Assembly: GCF_011290505.1 (NCBI RefSeq)
Contig: NZ_JAANPV010000006.1
Span: forward strand, 232,762 to 296,761
Origin: Paenalcaligenes suwonensis
GTDB taxonomy: Bacteria; Pseudomonadota; Gammaproteobacteria; Burkholderiales; Burkholderiaceae_B
Reading direction: 5' to 3'
Length of the DNA: 64,000 nt
Shown here: positions 17,340 through 27,142 of the stretch, one piece after another
Numbering within the stretch: the first letter of the stretch is position 1
How the letters are laid out: each line of letters begins with the position of its first letter
Made by a program: the position numbers and the translations under genes
The notes under the pieces: model-generated
Seen by the model: the letters and a program-made list of their open reading frames with translations, nothing else
Database searches by the model: none
What the model was told of the DNA's origin: nothing

Positions 17340-18512
17340 ATGGTTCAGCATGTAACTCACCACGCATCAGCCGTTATGCCTTTCTGGACAGGCGTAAAGC
17401 TACTGCAAGATATTCTGCCGTCACACTCTCGCCTGGTACTACATGCCGGGCCTCCTTTTCGTGACGCCAATGAGCTTCCCTCTGCCATACGCAACTCGGT
17501 GCTCATCGCTATTCAATATGAGGGCTGGGCAGCAAACAAAGAAACTGCACAAACACTGCTGGACACGGGAGGCGTTCAATTAGCTCCTGCTCAAGACTAT
17601 GGTGTTGTAGTCCCACTCGCCGGTGTCGCCACCCCTTCTATGTATGCCATAGAGGTGAGCGATCACAATCAGCCTGACAACAAACGATACTCAGTGTTGA
17701 ATGAAGGCATGCAATGGTGCACCCGACTTGGCATCTATGCCGATGATATGCTGCCCCATTTGCGCTGGTTACACCACGATTTAGGGGCTCGACTTGCGGC
17801 CAATTTTAATGGCCATATCAATTTAGCCCCAATCCTGCATACCTCTCTACTGAACGGTGACGATGGCCATGCTCGTACTATGCATGCTTCCCGTCTTTTG
17901 GCCGACATTATTGTCTCGTGGGGCATTAATGATGAACGCAGCACCAATTTCCTCTATGGTGCCATGGCGTGGGCTCTGAACTACTGGATGGCTGCTAGTG
18001 CACTCATTTTGGCTACCCAGTCACACTCTGATGATGGAGACGCCATTATCAAAGTAGGAGGTAACGGGCTGCGTTTTGGCTTACAACTCGCAAACAGCAA
18101 CAACTGGTTGGTGGTTGATGCCCCCTCTATTGTGGGCAATAAAGAAGCCGGCAATGAGCACGCCACAGCTCTGGGTGCTCTGGGTGATAGTGCCGTGGTG
18201 GACTTTGTAGGGCTGGGCGGGCAGTGCTTAGATATTGCCAGCCTAAGCGCCCAGAACCTGCACGCTTTCTTACCCGTTGACTACCTTACTCGCCAAAACC
18301 GCTTCCTGACCACCTCACTGCCCTTTCTGGCTGGACGTAACGGCATTACCAACTTCACCAGTGTGATCTCACAAGATACCGGCCCCCTAGTACTGTTAGG
18401 CATGATTGATGGCGCGGGTGAACGCGGGCGCATAGGGGGCGGTGTAGCCACAGTAACTGCCCACTTATTTCAAACACTACAGGAGTGGCCCCATGAAACG
18501 ACAGTGGTTTAA
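17340..18512 (+). CDS. DUF1116 (AllG/YlbE/YahG-like) protein
   Basis: 390 residues that follow the DUF1116 pattern closely: LHAGPPFRDANELPSAIRNS, IQYEGWAANKETAQTLL, a VVPLAGVATPSM segment and an LNEG motif. An AAGGAGG site is 5 bases upstream of the ATG. In E. coli the family member AllG (YlbE) is part of an oxamate carbamoyltransferase with AllF (FdrA) and AllH in allantoin breakdown. No FdrA or AllH homologue is visible here, so the activity is uncertain. A carbamoyl or amide-nitrogen step is plausible given the overlapping amidase gene. It is shorter than typical members by some tens of residues. Confidence 0.8.
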   Translation: MVQHVTHHASAVMPFWTGVKLLQDILPSHSRLVLHAGPPFRDANELPSAIRNSVLIAIQYEGWAANKETAQTLLDTGGVQLAPAQDYGVVVPLAGVATPSMYAIEVSDHNQPDNKRYSVLNEGMQWCTRLGIYADDMLPHLRWLHHDLGARLAANFNGHINLAPILHTSLLNGDDGHARTMHASRLLADIIVSWGINDERSTNFLYGAMAWALNYWMAASALILATQSHSDDGDAIIKVGGNGLRFGLQLANSNNWLVVDAPSIVGNKEAGNEHATALGALGDSAVVDFVGLGGQCLDIASLSAQNLHAFLPVDYLTRQNRFLTTSLPFLAGRNGITNFTSVISQDTGPLVLLGMIDGAGERGRIGGGVATVTAHLFQTLQEWPHETTVV

Positions 18513-19803
18513 GCTGCCTTTGCATCAATTGCTGCATGTCCTCAATACCGGTGAAGCCTCTCTACCCGATATTGTGGCCTCTTTTTATGAGCGCATTGCC
18601 ACACGTGATGGGCAAGTTGGTGCTTGGCAATACCTGATTGATCAAGAAGACTATCTGGCCGAATATGAAAGCCGCAGCGATTTCTACAATGCATCCCCTT
18701 TGCGGGGGCTGCCCTTTGCCGTAAAGGATGTGATTGATACTGCCGACATTCCCACTACGATGGGCTCTGTTATTCATCAAGACCGTATCCCTGACATGGA
18801 TGCATCGTGTGTGACGGCGATGAAAGCAGCTGGTGGCATATTAATGGGCAAAACAGTTACTACCGAGTTTGCCTACTTCCAAGCTGGGAAAACCAATAAC
18901 CCACACGACCCTGAGCGTACTCCAGGGGGGTCATCCAGTGGTTCCGCAGCAGCAGTTGCCGACTACATGGTACCTATTGCCTTTGGCACCCAAACCGCTG
19001 CCTCTGTCATCCGGCCGGCCTCTTATTGCGGTTGTGTAGGTTATGTGGGCAGTAAGAACGAGTTTTCACTGCGCAATATACAGCCCTTAGCACAATCGTT
19101 AGATTCACTAGGCATCATCAGTAATGACGTGCTGGACACACTCTTAGTACGAAATATTTTGCTGCATAAATCCTTAGAGCCCACCCCTCATACAAAGCGT
19201 ACACCCTATCTTTTCGGGGTTTTCTCAGGTGAGTTGTTGGGTAGTATGCAAGAAAAAATGCTAGAAACACTGCAGGAGTGTCAGCAGGAACTTATTGAAC
19301 AAGGACACCAGCACATAGAGTTTCCACTGCCTGATGCAATAGTTGAACTTACCACCTTACATAGCCAAATTATGGCCTATGAAGTTGCCCGTAATCTACT
19401 GTATGAGCAACAACAGCACGCCACACTAAGCAGTCATATGCAAGGATTAATCGCTACAGGTTTAGCCCTACCCTATACCGAGTATGTGGCTGCGTTGCAG
19501 AAAGCCGAGCTGCATAAACAAAGGTTATTACAGTGGTTCGAAAACACGGGAGCAGACTTTATTCTGGCCCCTGCTGCATCCGGTGTAGCACCTTACAAAA
19601 CAGAAGGTACCGGCGCACCTTTCATGAGTAGAGCCTGGCAGCTTGTTGGCTTACCTGTAGTTTCTTTACCCTTAGGCTATTACCAAAAATTGCCTATGGG
19701 TTTGCAACTCATCGGCAAGCCGCATTGCGATGACAGTTTGCTATTACACGCCAAACACCTGCAACAGCATTTTGCCAATCACCATCCTGCGTTTGCACTG
19801 TAA
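18493..19803 (+). CDS. Amidase (amidase-signature family)
   Basis: 436 residues. The Ser-cisSer-Lys triad is visible: Lys in LPFAVKDVIDTAD (near 78), cis-Ser in the GGSSSGSAAAVA motif and the nucleophile Ser in GTQTAASVIRPAS. Many relatives have GTQTGGSIRRPA at the last motif, so the substitution of Ala-Ala is mild. These enzymes hydrolyse amides or ureido bonds to acid and ammonia or amine. It overlaps the DUF1116 gene by 20 bases and has its own AGGAG site. It is the last gene before a strong terminator and is likely a late step of the pathway started by the oxygenase. Confidence 0.88.
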   Translation: MKRQWFKLPLHQLLHVLNTGEASLPDIVASFYERIATRDGQVGAWQYLIDQEDYLAEYESRSDFYNASPLRGLPFAVKDVIDTADIPTTMGSVIHQDRIPDMDASCVTAMKAAGGILMGKTVTTEFAYFQAGKTNNPHDPERTPGGSSSGSAAAVADYMVPIAFGTQTAASVIRPASYCGCVGYVGSKNEFSLRNIQPLAQSLDSLGIISNDVLDTLLVRNILLHKSLEPTPHTKRTPYLFGVFSGELLGSMQEKMLETLQECQQELIEQGHQHIEFPLPDAIVELTTLHSQIMAYEVARNLLYEQQQHATLSSHMQGLIATGLALPYTEYVAALQKAELHKQRLLQWFENTGADFILAPAASGVAPYKTEGTGAPFMSRAWQLVGLPVVSLPLGYYQKLPMGLQLIGKPHCDDSLLLHAKHLQQHFANHHPAFAL

Positions 19804-19825
19804 TTCATCGCTTATTTTATTCATA

Positions 19826-19851
19826 CGTCCTGTACTCACAGGACGTTTTTT
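19826..19851 (+). terminator. Rho-independent terminator of the oxygenase-amidase operon
   Basis: A perfect 8-bp stem CGTCCTGT/ACAGGACG, a 4-base loop and six T. It ends the operon that begins at 13564. Confidence 0.88.
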
Positions 19852-19866
19852 ATTGGCTAAGCAACC

Positions 19867-20301
19867 TTAGATTTTAGGTAGCAGATATTTCTCCAACACC
19901 CATTTCAACCCATATAACGCAGCAAAAATCACAGCTGAAATTGCTAAAAAATCAGCACTAAAAACGCTTTGCTGTGCATGAGGCAACTCTAACAACACAT
20001 GTTCATTTGCAGGCCTTGCGTAAGTCATCGTCATTGCAGGCCTGGAAAGCTTAGCTTGCAAAACAATATATTGCCCATCCTGCGTTTCCTGCAGAAGCAG
20101 TGTTTCTACGTTGATGGTTTGCTGATCTTGCTCTGAACTGCTGTGGCAGATACGTTTAGTACCCTGTGCCCAGTTGTCTGTACTTTCGGGACAATACGCG
20201 GTCAACACTTGCCCATCACCAAGATGAACAGTCATCCATCCTTCTGAACGTGAAGCGTAATCGCTGCTTACCGTTACGTCGGCCAGACTTATGGTGGTCA
20301 T
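19867..20301 (-). CDS. Small membrane-anchored protein of unknown function
   Basis: 144 residues from an ATG with AAAGGGA about 8 bases upstream; the frame is open 15 codons further up without a better site. The protein is mostly beta-rich and soluble (a WMTVHLGDGQVLTAYCPES stretch) and ends in one hydrophobic helix followed by a basic tail (FLAISAVIFAALYGLKWVLE). That makes a tail-anchored or C-terminally anchored topology. I recognise no family. It lies alone between two terminators on the opposite strand to the amidase operon. Confidence 0.55.
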   Translation of the reverse strand: MTTISLADVTVSSDYASRSEGWMTVHLGDGQVLTAYCPESTDNWAQGTKRICHSSSEQDQQTINVETLLLQETQDGQYIVLQAKLSRPAMTMTYARPANEHVLLELPHAQQSVFSADFLAISAVIFAALYGLKWVLEKYLLPKI

Positions 20302-20487
20302 GATGTTGATCCCTTTGGCAGTTAAACCTCGTCCTTCAATCTGCAAGAAGCAGGGAGTGAGTCAATCTGTGGTGAGTGCTATAAAATTCTATTCTATAGA
20401 AAACCGGATGAGAAGACGGTTTTCCTATAAGCAGAACTGCGTTTATCTTTGTGACGTTTGCTATAAATCAACGTAATTTCTGCCTCA

Positions 20488-20524
20488 AAAACAAAAAAAC
20501 AGCCCTGTAAAACAGGACTGTTTA
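20488..20524 (-). terminator. Rho-independent terminator of the MHS transporter gene
   Basis: On the minus strand the stem AAACAGTCCTGT pairs with ACAGGGCTGTTT (one mismatch) around a short T loop. A long T run follows. Confidence 0.8.
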
Positions 20525-20555
20525 CTCATCAAAATCAAACTATATATTTAGCGTA

Positions 20556-21935
20556 TCAACTAACACTAGCCTTACCCAAACTCACTACAGGTTTAGCATC
20601 ATGGCCCGGCTCAGTATGATAACGGCGCAGTGGCTTATTCGCTGTCTCAGGCATCAGTATTGTTACCCAGAAGAAGCAGGCTACCGCTACAACTGTCACA
20701 TAAAATGCGGGTGCCAAATAACTACCCGTTTGTGCTGTCAACCAAATCGCCAGATAAGGGGCTGTGCCACCAAAAATCGCGAACGTAATGTTGTAGCACA
20801 TGCTGGACGCTGTATAACGCATATCTGTAGGGAACATTTCAGACAATAGCGTTACCGCCACCACACTTGCCGCAACCTGACCAATACCAATGATCAGCAT
20901 ACCGGCAATCGCTGCTTCCAAAGATGCCCCATTACTAACCACCATGTAAGCTGGAATAGTAAACAGAGCATGCCAAATAGCAGCAAATTGCATCATTCTA
21001 CGACGGCCCACTCTATCGGAAATCACTCCAGCAATAGGTGTAAGCGCCGTCACAAACAGCAAAGCAACCATATTGGCCGTCAATGACTGTACGGAAGACA
21101 AACCAATCACTGTACGCAAGAAGGTATTCATGTAAGTTGAGAAAATGTAGAAAGACAGCGCATACAGCACTATGAATCCACCCAACTTCACAATATTGCG
21201 ACCCTCGGCCTTAAACACCTGGGAAGCCGTATAGCTGACCTGCCCTTTTTTCTCGGCGCGCATTTGCTGAAACTCTGGCGACTCCGACAAATGATCACGA
21301 ATGAAAAATGCGACTATCCCCATTGGCACGGCCAGTAGGAAAATAATACGCCATCCCCATGATCCCATTGCCTCAGCACCAACAATCGCCGCCAGACCTG
21401 CACTGATCCCTGCTGCTAATGCAAAAGCAAAGTACGTTGCACCTGACATTGCCCACGCATACGAGTTGCGTTTGTTCATGGGGCTGTGCTCGACGGTGTA
21501 TATGGTTGCACCAGTATATTCACCGCCTGCTGACAGCCCCTGAATACAGCGGATAATAATCAGCAAAATAGGAGCCCAAATACCAATGCTCTCGTAAGTG
21601 GGTATCAAACCAATGGCAGCCGTAGAGCCCGACATCAGTAATACGGTTAAGGCCAAAATCTTTTTACGGCCTATTCTGTCTCCTAGCCTACCGAAGTAAA
21701 TCCCCCCCAGTGGCCTAACAATAAATGACACCAAAAACACAGCAAACGTTGCTAGCAACCCTGCCATCTTGTCTTCTGACGGAAAGAAGTTCTGCGCGAT
21801 ATACACGGCCATGTAGCCAAATAACGCAAAATCAAACCATTCAACGATAGTACCGGCCGCTGAACCCGCCATCACCTTTTTAATATGGCTAGTATCAGTA
21901 TGTTCCGATTGCGCCATAGTAGTTTCCCTTTGCAT
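20556..21935 (-). CDS. MHS-family MFS transporter (ProP/KgtP-like)
   Basis: 459 residues with 12 hydrophobic segments and the metabolite:H+ symporter signatures AAGTIVEWFDFALFGY near the N-terminus, RPLGGIYFGRLGDRIGRKK in the loop after helix 2, and QGLSAGGEYTGATIY. Such proteins import organic acids, betaines or other osmolytes with protons. GAGGAG lies 8 bases before the chosen ATG; an ATG six codons inside also has a fair site. It diverges from a LysR gene and lies beside the oxygenase-amidase operon, so it is the likely uptake system for that pathway's substrate. Confidence 0.88.
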   Translation of the reverse strand: MQRETTMAQSEHTDTSHIKKVMAGSAAGTIVEWFDFALFGYMAVYIAQNFFPSEDKMAGLLATFAVFLVSFIVRPLGGIYFGRLGDRIGRKKILALTVLLMSGSTAAIGLIPTYESIGIWAPILLIIIRCIQGLSAGGEYTGATIYTVEHSPMNKRNSYAWAMSGATYFAFALAAGISAGLAAIVGAEAMGSWGWRIIFLLAVPMGIVAFFIRDHLSESPEFQQMRAEKKGQVSYTASQVFKAEGRNIVKLGGFIVLYALSFYIFSTYMNTFLRTVIGLSSVQSLTANMVALLFVTALTPIAGVISDRVGRRRMMQFAAIWHALFTIPAYMVVSNGASLEAAIAGMLIIGIGQVAASVVAVTLLSEMFPTDMRYTASSMCYNITFAIFGGTAPYLAIWLTAQTGSYLAPAFYVTVVAVACFFWVTILMPETANKPLRRYHTEPGHDAKPVVSLGKASVS

Positions 21936-22040
21936 ACTTCTGTCTCCTCAAGTATTGGGACTATCTCTTGTTTTCAAAATAACCCCCTTCGGGGTTACTG
22001 GTTTTTATTATTTATCCGGTTGCGAATAATGTTATTCCGA

Positions 22041-22068
22041 TTGATTCAAATATCAACATATGAATCAA
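22041..22068. promoter_or_regulatory. Candidate LysR-type operator between the MHS transporter and LysR genes
   Basis: The inverted repeat TTGATTC (22041-22047) and GAATCAA (22062-22068), spaced by 14 bases, lies in the 227-base divergent region. This is a usual position for a LysR recognition site, but the assignment rests on symmetry alone. Confidence 0.4.
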
Positions 22069-22162
22069 CGTGAACAGGCTAATACGGTACAAAATGCTTG
22101 TCTATTCACTATTCACACACTATTATTGATCGAAATGTTATCAATAAAAAACGAGCCAAATC

Positions 22163-23083
22163 ATGACTCCTAGTCGCCTTGATCTGCATCACTTACGTGC
22201 GTTCAAAACAGTGGCTGAGCAATTGCATTTTAAGAAGGCTGCCGAGCTACTTCACATCACACAGCCCGGCCTCACTCGTATCATCAAAAAACTCGAAGAG
22301 TCTCTGGAGGTAGAGCTGTTTGAGCGCAGTACACGTCAGGTCAAACTGACTGCTGCAGGCTTTCTACTTTTACAAGAAATAGAACAGGTTTTCATACATC
22401 TAGAACGAGGCATTGAGCTTGCACAAAAAGCTAAATTTGGGGATATAGGTCACTTAATCATTGCCTATAACGACTATGCCGTTCAGGATGTACTGCCCAA
22501 AACGCTGGAACACTTCAAACAGCAATACTCCAACATCACTACCGATCTGCTGTACATGCCTACTCAGCAACAAATTCAGGGCTTACAGCAAGGCAGTTTA
22601 GATTTGGGCTTTGGCTTTGCTTTTACCGATGACCCTGAAGACCTAGGCGTACAGTGGAAACCCATATGCCGCGATGACCCCATCGTACTGCTGCAGAATA
22701 ATCATCCGTTTGCTGGACGCAAAAGCATTCCCCTGATTGAACTCGCCAATGAGCGCTTTGTAGTGGGTAGTAAAACCCACTGGCAGGTATGGCGCCGTTA
22801 CTTTTACTCCCTGTGCCGACACGCTGGTTTTTCGCCCAACTCGATACAAGAAGCCAGCACCATTACGGGTATTATGAGCTTGGTAGCCGCCAACATTGGC
22901 ATCGCCATCTTGTCGCAATCCTTGCGTAAATATGTACACAGAGACTTAGTAGCGATTGATCTGGAGCTGTCTGAACACTACCCACAGTCTTTCATCAACA
23001 TCATGTGGCAAGAGTCCAATGCCAACCCCTGTGTGCCATTGTTCATTCAAAACATTAGTGCGGACCTGCTGCCCTCCGTCTGA
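22163..23083 (+). CDS. LysR-family transcriptional regulator
   Basis: 306 residues. The N-terminal helix-turn-helix reads LHHLRAFKTVAEQLHFKKAA and LLHITQPGLTRIIKKLEESL, with the effector-binding domain after about residue 90. It diverges from the MHS transporter, the standard layout for a LysR activator and its target. It may also act on the oxygenase operon, which has its own LysR gene at 12444. The inducer is unknown. Confidence 0.9.
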   Translation: MTPSRLDLHHLRAFKTVAEQLHFKKAAELLHITQPGLTRIIKKLEESLEVELFERSTRQVKLTAAGFLLLQEIEQVFIHLERGIELAQKAKFGDIGHLIIAYNDYAVQDVLPKTLEHFKQQYSNITTDLLYMPTQQQIQGLQQGSLDLGFGFAFTDDPEDLGVQWKPICRDDPIVLLQNNHPFAGRKSIPLIELANERFVVGSKTHWQVWRRYFYSLCRHAGFSPNSIQEASTITGIMSLVAANIGIAILSQSLRKYVHRDLVAIDLELSEHYPQSFINIMWQESNANPCVPLFIQNISADLLPSV

Positions 23084-23180
23084 CCCGCTTTGAGTATTTC
23101 TCATCTATCGTTGATGAATGGTCATGATTGAAGATTGGTGATTTTGCTACATTGCAATTTTCAAATACATACCAGCGTCT

Positions 23181-23585
23181 ATGAATACTTCTGAAATACA
23201 CTTCCGTCTTGATCATGTCATGCTGCGGGTTTTGGACTTGGAGAAATCCTTGGCGTTTTACCGGGACACGCTGGGCATGAAGGTGCTGCGCCATACTAAA
23301 TATGAGTCAGGCAGATTCACTAACGTGTTCCTAAGTTTTGATGAGGCCACTCAATCTAGCCTTGAGCTAACTTATAACTGGGATCAAAAAGAGCCTTACG
23401 AGAAGGGTCAAGCCTTTGGACACTTGGCCTGTATGGTGAACGACATTCATCTCGCCGTAAAAAATTTGGAACAACGCGGTGTCACCATCAAAACCCCACC
23501 CAAACAAATGAGCCATGGGAAACGCACTATTGCATTTATTTTGGACCCCGATGGCTATGCAATTGAACTGATAGAGCCGCTCTAG
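23181..23585 (+). CDS. gloA: Lactoylglutathione lyase (glyoxalase I) homologue
   Basis: 134 residues, normal for GloA. It isomerises the hemithioacetal of methylglyoxal and glutathione. The four metal ligands expected from the E. coli enzyme are present in context: His in LDHVMLRV (about 12), Glu in SLELTYNW (about 61), His in FGHLACMV (about 82) and Glu in YAIELIEPL near the end. It follows the LysR gene by 97 bases on the same strand and precedes mutS. Glyoxalases are close to other vicinal-oxygen-chelate enzymes, but the ELTYNW and DPDGYAIELIE motifs favour GloA. Confidence 0.88.
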   Translation: MNTSEIHFRLDHVMLRVLDLEKSLAFYRDTLGMKVLRHTKYESGRFTNVFLSFDEATQSSLELTYNWDQKEPYEKGQAFGHLACMVNDIHLAVKNLEQRGVTIKTPPKQMSHGKRTIAFILDPDGYAIELIEPL

Positions 23586-23674
23586 GCCAGCCTTTCTTCT
23601 ACCCTTTAGTCTCCGTATCCGTACCACGTTGCGCTCTTAGCCCTTCCCACGCGACAATAGCAGTTGGGCTTTTG

Positions 23675-23713
23675 GGGATCATCCTTTTACCTTTACGGTA
23701 GTCGCATGATCCC
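23675..23713. other. Inverted repeat upstream of mutS
   Basis: Perfect 8-base arms GGGATCAT and ATGATCCC are separated by 23 bases that contain a further TACC/GGTA pair. It lies 44 bases before the mutS start and could be a leader hairpin or operator. No T run follows, so it is not a terminator. Confidence 0.35.
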
Positions 23714-23756
23714 TTGCATTCTCTACACCCGTTAGATAGGCGCAGATCGCAACACC

Positions 23757-26429
23757 ATGACCGACCAGAAACGTACAAATTCTTCTACATCATCTACCTC
23801 TAGCGTTACCAAAAACATTGATGTGGAGGGCTTGGAATTCTCTAACCATACGCCAATGATGAAGCAATACTTGCGTCTCAAGGCCGAGGCCGGTTCGCAT
23901 CTGCTGTTTTATAGGATGGGGGATTTCTACGAGCTGTTCTACGAAGACGCCGAGCGTGGTGCTCGACTACTGAATCTAACACTGGCGAAACGCGGTACCT
24001 CCAATGGTGAACCGGTACCCATGGCGGGTGTGCCTTTTCATTCTATGGAAGGCTACTTGGCACGTTTGGTCGCGCTGGGCGAATCCGTCGCTATTTGCGA
24101 GCAAGTAGGTGACCCTGCTACCAGCAAAGGGCCGGTAGAGCGCAAGATCATGCGCATTGTCACCCCCGGCACCTTAACCGATGATGCCCTACTGCCTAGC
24201 AAAGCCGACCGTATTATTGCAGCGCTGGTACCTGGTCGTAAAAATAGGCAAGATGTGATTGGCCTAGCTTGGATGAATTTGGCTAACGGCGACTTTACCG
24301 TGAGCGAGTGCCTGCCCGATATGTTGGATTCCGAGCTTAGTCGCCTGGAACCTGCAGAGTTAGTCATGGCCGATAGCTGCCAGCAAGAGCTGTCTAACCC
24401 ATACCGTTTAAGCCGTGCGCCAGATTGGCATTTTGAAAGTACCAATGCAGAGCAAACGCTATGCACGCATTTTGCAGTAGATAGTTTGTCGGCCTTTGGC
24501 TTAGACGACTACCCTGTGGCGCTATGCGCTGCTGGAGCCTTACTGCGTTACGTTAGCAGTACTCAGTCGCAAAGCCTCAATCACATTCACAAACTCCGTG
24601 TTCACCACAGTGGCGAGTTTGTGGTGCTGGACAGCGTTACCCGAAAAAACCTAGAGCTAACCGAAACCATTAGTGGCGAAAGCTCCCCCACGCTATTTTC
24701 CACACTGGATCACTGCCAAACCCCCATGGGTGCGCGTTTGCTGCGCCGTTGGCTACACCACCCTCTGCGTAATAATGACGCGGTACTAGAGCGCCAGCAG
24801 ATCGTATCGTCGCTGCTAACAGGCGTACCCACCCAGCACTTTCAAACCCTACACAAACTGCTGCGTAATTTTCCAGATTTAGAGCGTATTTCTACCCGCA
24901 TCGCCTTAAACAGCGTGCGCCCACGCGAGCTTGCCAGCCTACGCGATGCCCTACAGGAACTACCCGCTTTTCATCAGCTACTTAGTCAGCACTTTCCTGC
25001 CACACCCGCGCTGGAACGCTTAACTAGTCATTTGCAACTAGACCCAGAACTAGCAAGTTTGCTGCATAAAGCCATTGCGACAGAACCTGCTTTGCTGGTA
25101 CGCGATGGTGGTGTGATTGCTGATGGCTACGACAGCGAGCTAGATGAGTTGCGCTCGTTAGCCAGTGACAATGGCGAGTTTCTGCTAAAAATGGAACAAC
25201 GCGAACGCGAACGCACTGGTATCACTACCTTGCGCGTAGAGTTCAACCGCGTGCACGGCTTCTTTATCGAGGTTAGCCGCGCCCAAGCTGAAAATGTGCC
25301 TGACGATTACCGTCGTCGTCAAACTCTGAAAAACGCCGAACGCTTTATTACCCCCGAACTTAAAGAGTGGGAAGACAAAGTGCTATCGGCCAAAGAGCGC
25401 AGTTTGGCTAAAGAGAAATACCTGTTTGAAAGCCTGCTGCAAACCCTCACTGACTTCACCGTGCCACTGTCCTTAGCGGCGGCCGCCTTAGCTGAAATTG
25501 ACGCCTTAGCGTCATTTGCCCACCATGCACTAATGAATGATTGGGTAGCTCCCGAGCTTAGCGATCAAGCTGGCGTATGGATTCAATCCGGTAGACACCC
25601 TGTGGTGGAGCACAGCATTGAGCACTTCACACCCAACCACTGCGACTTACGCCACGACCGACGCTTGCTACTGATTACCGGCCCTAACATGGGTGGTAAG
25701 TCTACCTACATGCGCCAGAATGCGTTGATTGCACTGTTGGCACGTACCGGCAGTTATGTACCTGCTACTGCTGCCCGTATTGGGCCTGTAGACCGCATCT
25801 TTACACGTATTGGAGCTGCCGACGACTTGGCGGGTGGCCGCTCTACCTTCATGATGGAAATGACCGAAGCCGCCGCGATTTTGGCTGCTGCCACGTCACA
25901 CAGTATTGTGTTGATGGATGAGATAGGTAGAGGGACCTCTACCTATGACGGCTTAGCGCTAGCATGGGCTATTGCACACCGCCTGCTCACCCACAACCAA
26001 GCACTCACCTTGTTTGCCACACACTACTTTGAGATCACCCGTCTGCCCGACAGCGAACCCGCATCGGTAAACGTACACTTGGCTGCAGCGGAATCGTCTC
26101 AAGGCATCGTGTTTTTGCATGAGGTGCAAGAAGGCCCTGCTAGCCGCAGTTACGGTATTCAGGTAGCACAACGCGCCGGTATTCCTATGGCTGTCATTAG
26201 ACAAGCCATGCGCGAACTCACCCATTTAGAATCCCAGCACCCTAGCAATCAATTGGATTTATTCTCGGCCCCAGCCGCAGAGGACTCATTGCCAGCCATC
26301 CCTAGTGTGGAAGACGAACAAGCCTTGGAACTACATCGTCTCTTTAACGATCTGGATGTGGACAACTTAAGTGCACGCGACGCCTTGGATTTACTGTACG
26401 ACTGGAAACAACAATTTCCGCGACACTAA
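23757..26429 (+). CDS. mutS: DNA mismatch repair protein MutS
   Basis: 890 residues, full length. It recognises mismatches and small loops and recruits MutL. The mismatch-binding domain has the Phe-x-Glu motif in [17 protein letters not shown]. The C-terminal ABC-type ATPase has Walker [10 protein letters not shown], the Q-loop region, the signature [11 protein letters not shown] and Walker [13 protein letters not shown], followed by FATHYFE. About 30 low-complexity N-terminal residues precede the conserved start ([14 protein letters not shown]), so an internal start is conceivable. It is a single gene followed by a terminator. Confidence 0.97.
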   Translation: MTDQKRTNSSTSSTSSVTKNIDVEGLEFSNHTPMMKQYLRLKAEAGSHLLFYRMGDFYELFYEDAERGARLLNLTLAKRGTSNGEPVPMAGVPFHSMEGYLARLVALGESVAICEQVGDPATSKGPVERKIMRIVTPGTLTDDALLPSKADRIIAALVPGRKNRQDVIGLAWMNLANGDFTVSECLPDMLDSELSRLEPAELVMADSCQQELSNPYRLSRAPDWHFESTNAEQTLCTHFAVDSLSAFGLDDYPVALCAAGALLRYVSSTQSQSLNHIHKLRVHHSGEFVVLDSVTRKNLELTETISGESSPTLFSTLDHCQTPMGARLLRRWLHHPLRNNDAVLERQQIVSSLLTGVPTQHFQTLHKLLRNFPDLERISTRIALNSVRPRELASLRDALQELPAFHQLLSQHFPATPALERLTSHLQLDPELASLLHKAIATEPALLVRDGGVIADGYDSELDELRSLASDNGEFLLKMEQRERERTGITTLRVEFNRVHGFFIEVSRAQAENVPDDYRRRQTLKNAERFITPELKEWEDKVLSAKERSLAKEKYLFESLLQTLTDFTVPLSLAAAALAEIDALASFAHHALMNDWVAPELSDQAGVWIQSGRHPVVEHSIEHFTPNHCDLRHDRRLLLITGPNMGGKSTYMRQNALIALLARTGSYVPATAARIGPVDRIFTRIGAADDLAGGRSTFMMEMTEAAAILAAATSHSIVLMDEIGRGTSTYDGLALAWAIAHRLLTHNQALTLFATHYFEITRLPDSEPASVNVHLAAAESSQGIVFLHEVQEGPASRSYGIQVAQRAGIPMAVIRQAMRELTHLESQHPSNQLDLFSAPAAEDSLPAIPSVEDEQALELHRLFNDLDVDNLSARDALDLLYDWKQQFPRH

Positions 26430-26456
26430 GTTCATCTTCTCTGCAAAGCGCATCGC

Positions 26457-26495
26457 AACAAAAAAGCCCCATGTTTTGTACGTGGGGCTTTTTAC
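26457..26495. terminator. Bidirectional terminator after mutS
   Basis: AAAAAGCCCCA pairs with TGGGGCTTTTT around a short loop, with A and T tracts on both sides. It can serve mutS and the convergent FecR-domain gene. Confidence 0.85.
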
Positions 26496-26515
26496 TGGTG
26501 CTGCATGACAGTGAC

Positions 26516-27013
26516 TTAGCCTAAGGGGTCGGGCACAGCGCTTTGCAGGACTACTAACTCGTGATTCGTAGACAACATGCCATTACGCTCTGCCGCAACA
26601 GAAACCTGCACTGTCGCATCGGCAACCGGGTACATCTTATTGCCTATATGCAATGACGTAGGCATACGTTGATCACCCGATACGTGCAGAACAGCAGAAC
26701 CTGTCAGCATGTGCACTTCTCGCCTATTGCTGTATTGCACCACATTGGCTTTAGCACCGGGTGCCAGTTCCACATAGGCAGACCCTTCCCACGCGTGCGT
26801 CAATGTTTTGGTACCCGCATCCAATCTAGTCGTGGAAAAGCGTTCTTGCCACTGTAGACCTACATAGGCCACCAATACAGACGCCAAAATAAAACTCGCC
26901 ACACATAACAGCATGCCCCAACCACCAGGCTTAAACACCTTACGTAAGATATGATCCACGCGTGATTGCTGCTGTTGATTCGTCATTACTGCCGAAAGAT
27001 ATGCGCTGGTCAT
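26516..27013 (-). CDS. FecR-domain membrane protein, Fur-box controlled
   Basis: 165 residues from an ATG with GAGG about 7 bases upstream; in-frame starts exist at 27025 and 26986. One transmembrane helix (GMLLCVASFILASVLVAYVG) is followed by a FecR-like domain (WEGSAYVELAPGAKANVVQY, then REVHMLTGSAVLHVSGD). FecR proteins relay signals from TonB receptors to iron-starvation sigma factors, and usually have an N-terminal cytoplasmic and a C-terminal secretin-like domain. Both are missing here, and no FecI or TonB receptor is adjacent. A Fur-like box lies just upstream, so iron control is likely even if the partner is elsewhere. Confidence 0.65.
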   Translation of the reverse strand: MTSAYLSAVMTNQQQQSRVDHILRKVFKPGGWGMLLCVASFILASVLVAYVGLQWQERFSTTRLDAGTKTLTHAWEGSAYVELAPGAKANVVQYSNRREVHMLTGSAVLHVSGDQRMPTSLHIGNKMYPVADATVQVSVAAERNGMLSTNHELVVLQSAVPDPLG

Positions 27014-27039
27014 GGCCTGCCTCATCACCAATATTAAAT

Positions 27040-27058
27040 GATATTAATTCTCATTATC
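27040..27058 (-). promoter_or_regulatory. Fur box
   Basis: On the minus strand GATAATGAGAATTAATATC matches the 19-bp consensus GATAATGATAATCATTATC at 16 positions. It lies 27 bases upstream of the FecR-domain gene start, where Fur binding would block transcription. Confidence 0.7.
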
Positions 27059-27094
27059 TATAAGTTGAGGGCTATTGTCCAGCCTTTGCACAAT

Positions 27095-27126
27095 AAAAAA
27101 GCCCACCTGCACGCAGATGGGCTTTT
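27095..27126 (-). terminator. Rho-independent terminator of dapA-bamC
   Basis: On the minus strand AAAGCCCATCTGC pairs with GCAGGTGGGCTTT (one mismatch), and a T run follows. It lies 17 bases after the bamC stop. Confidence 0.85.
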
Positions 27127-27142
27127 CTGGAAAACAGAGAAC

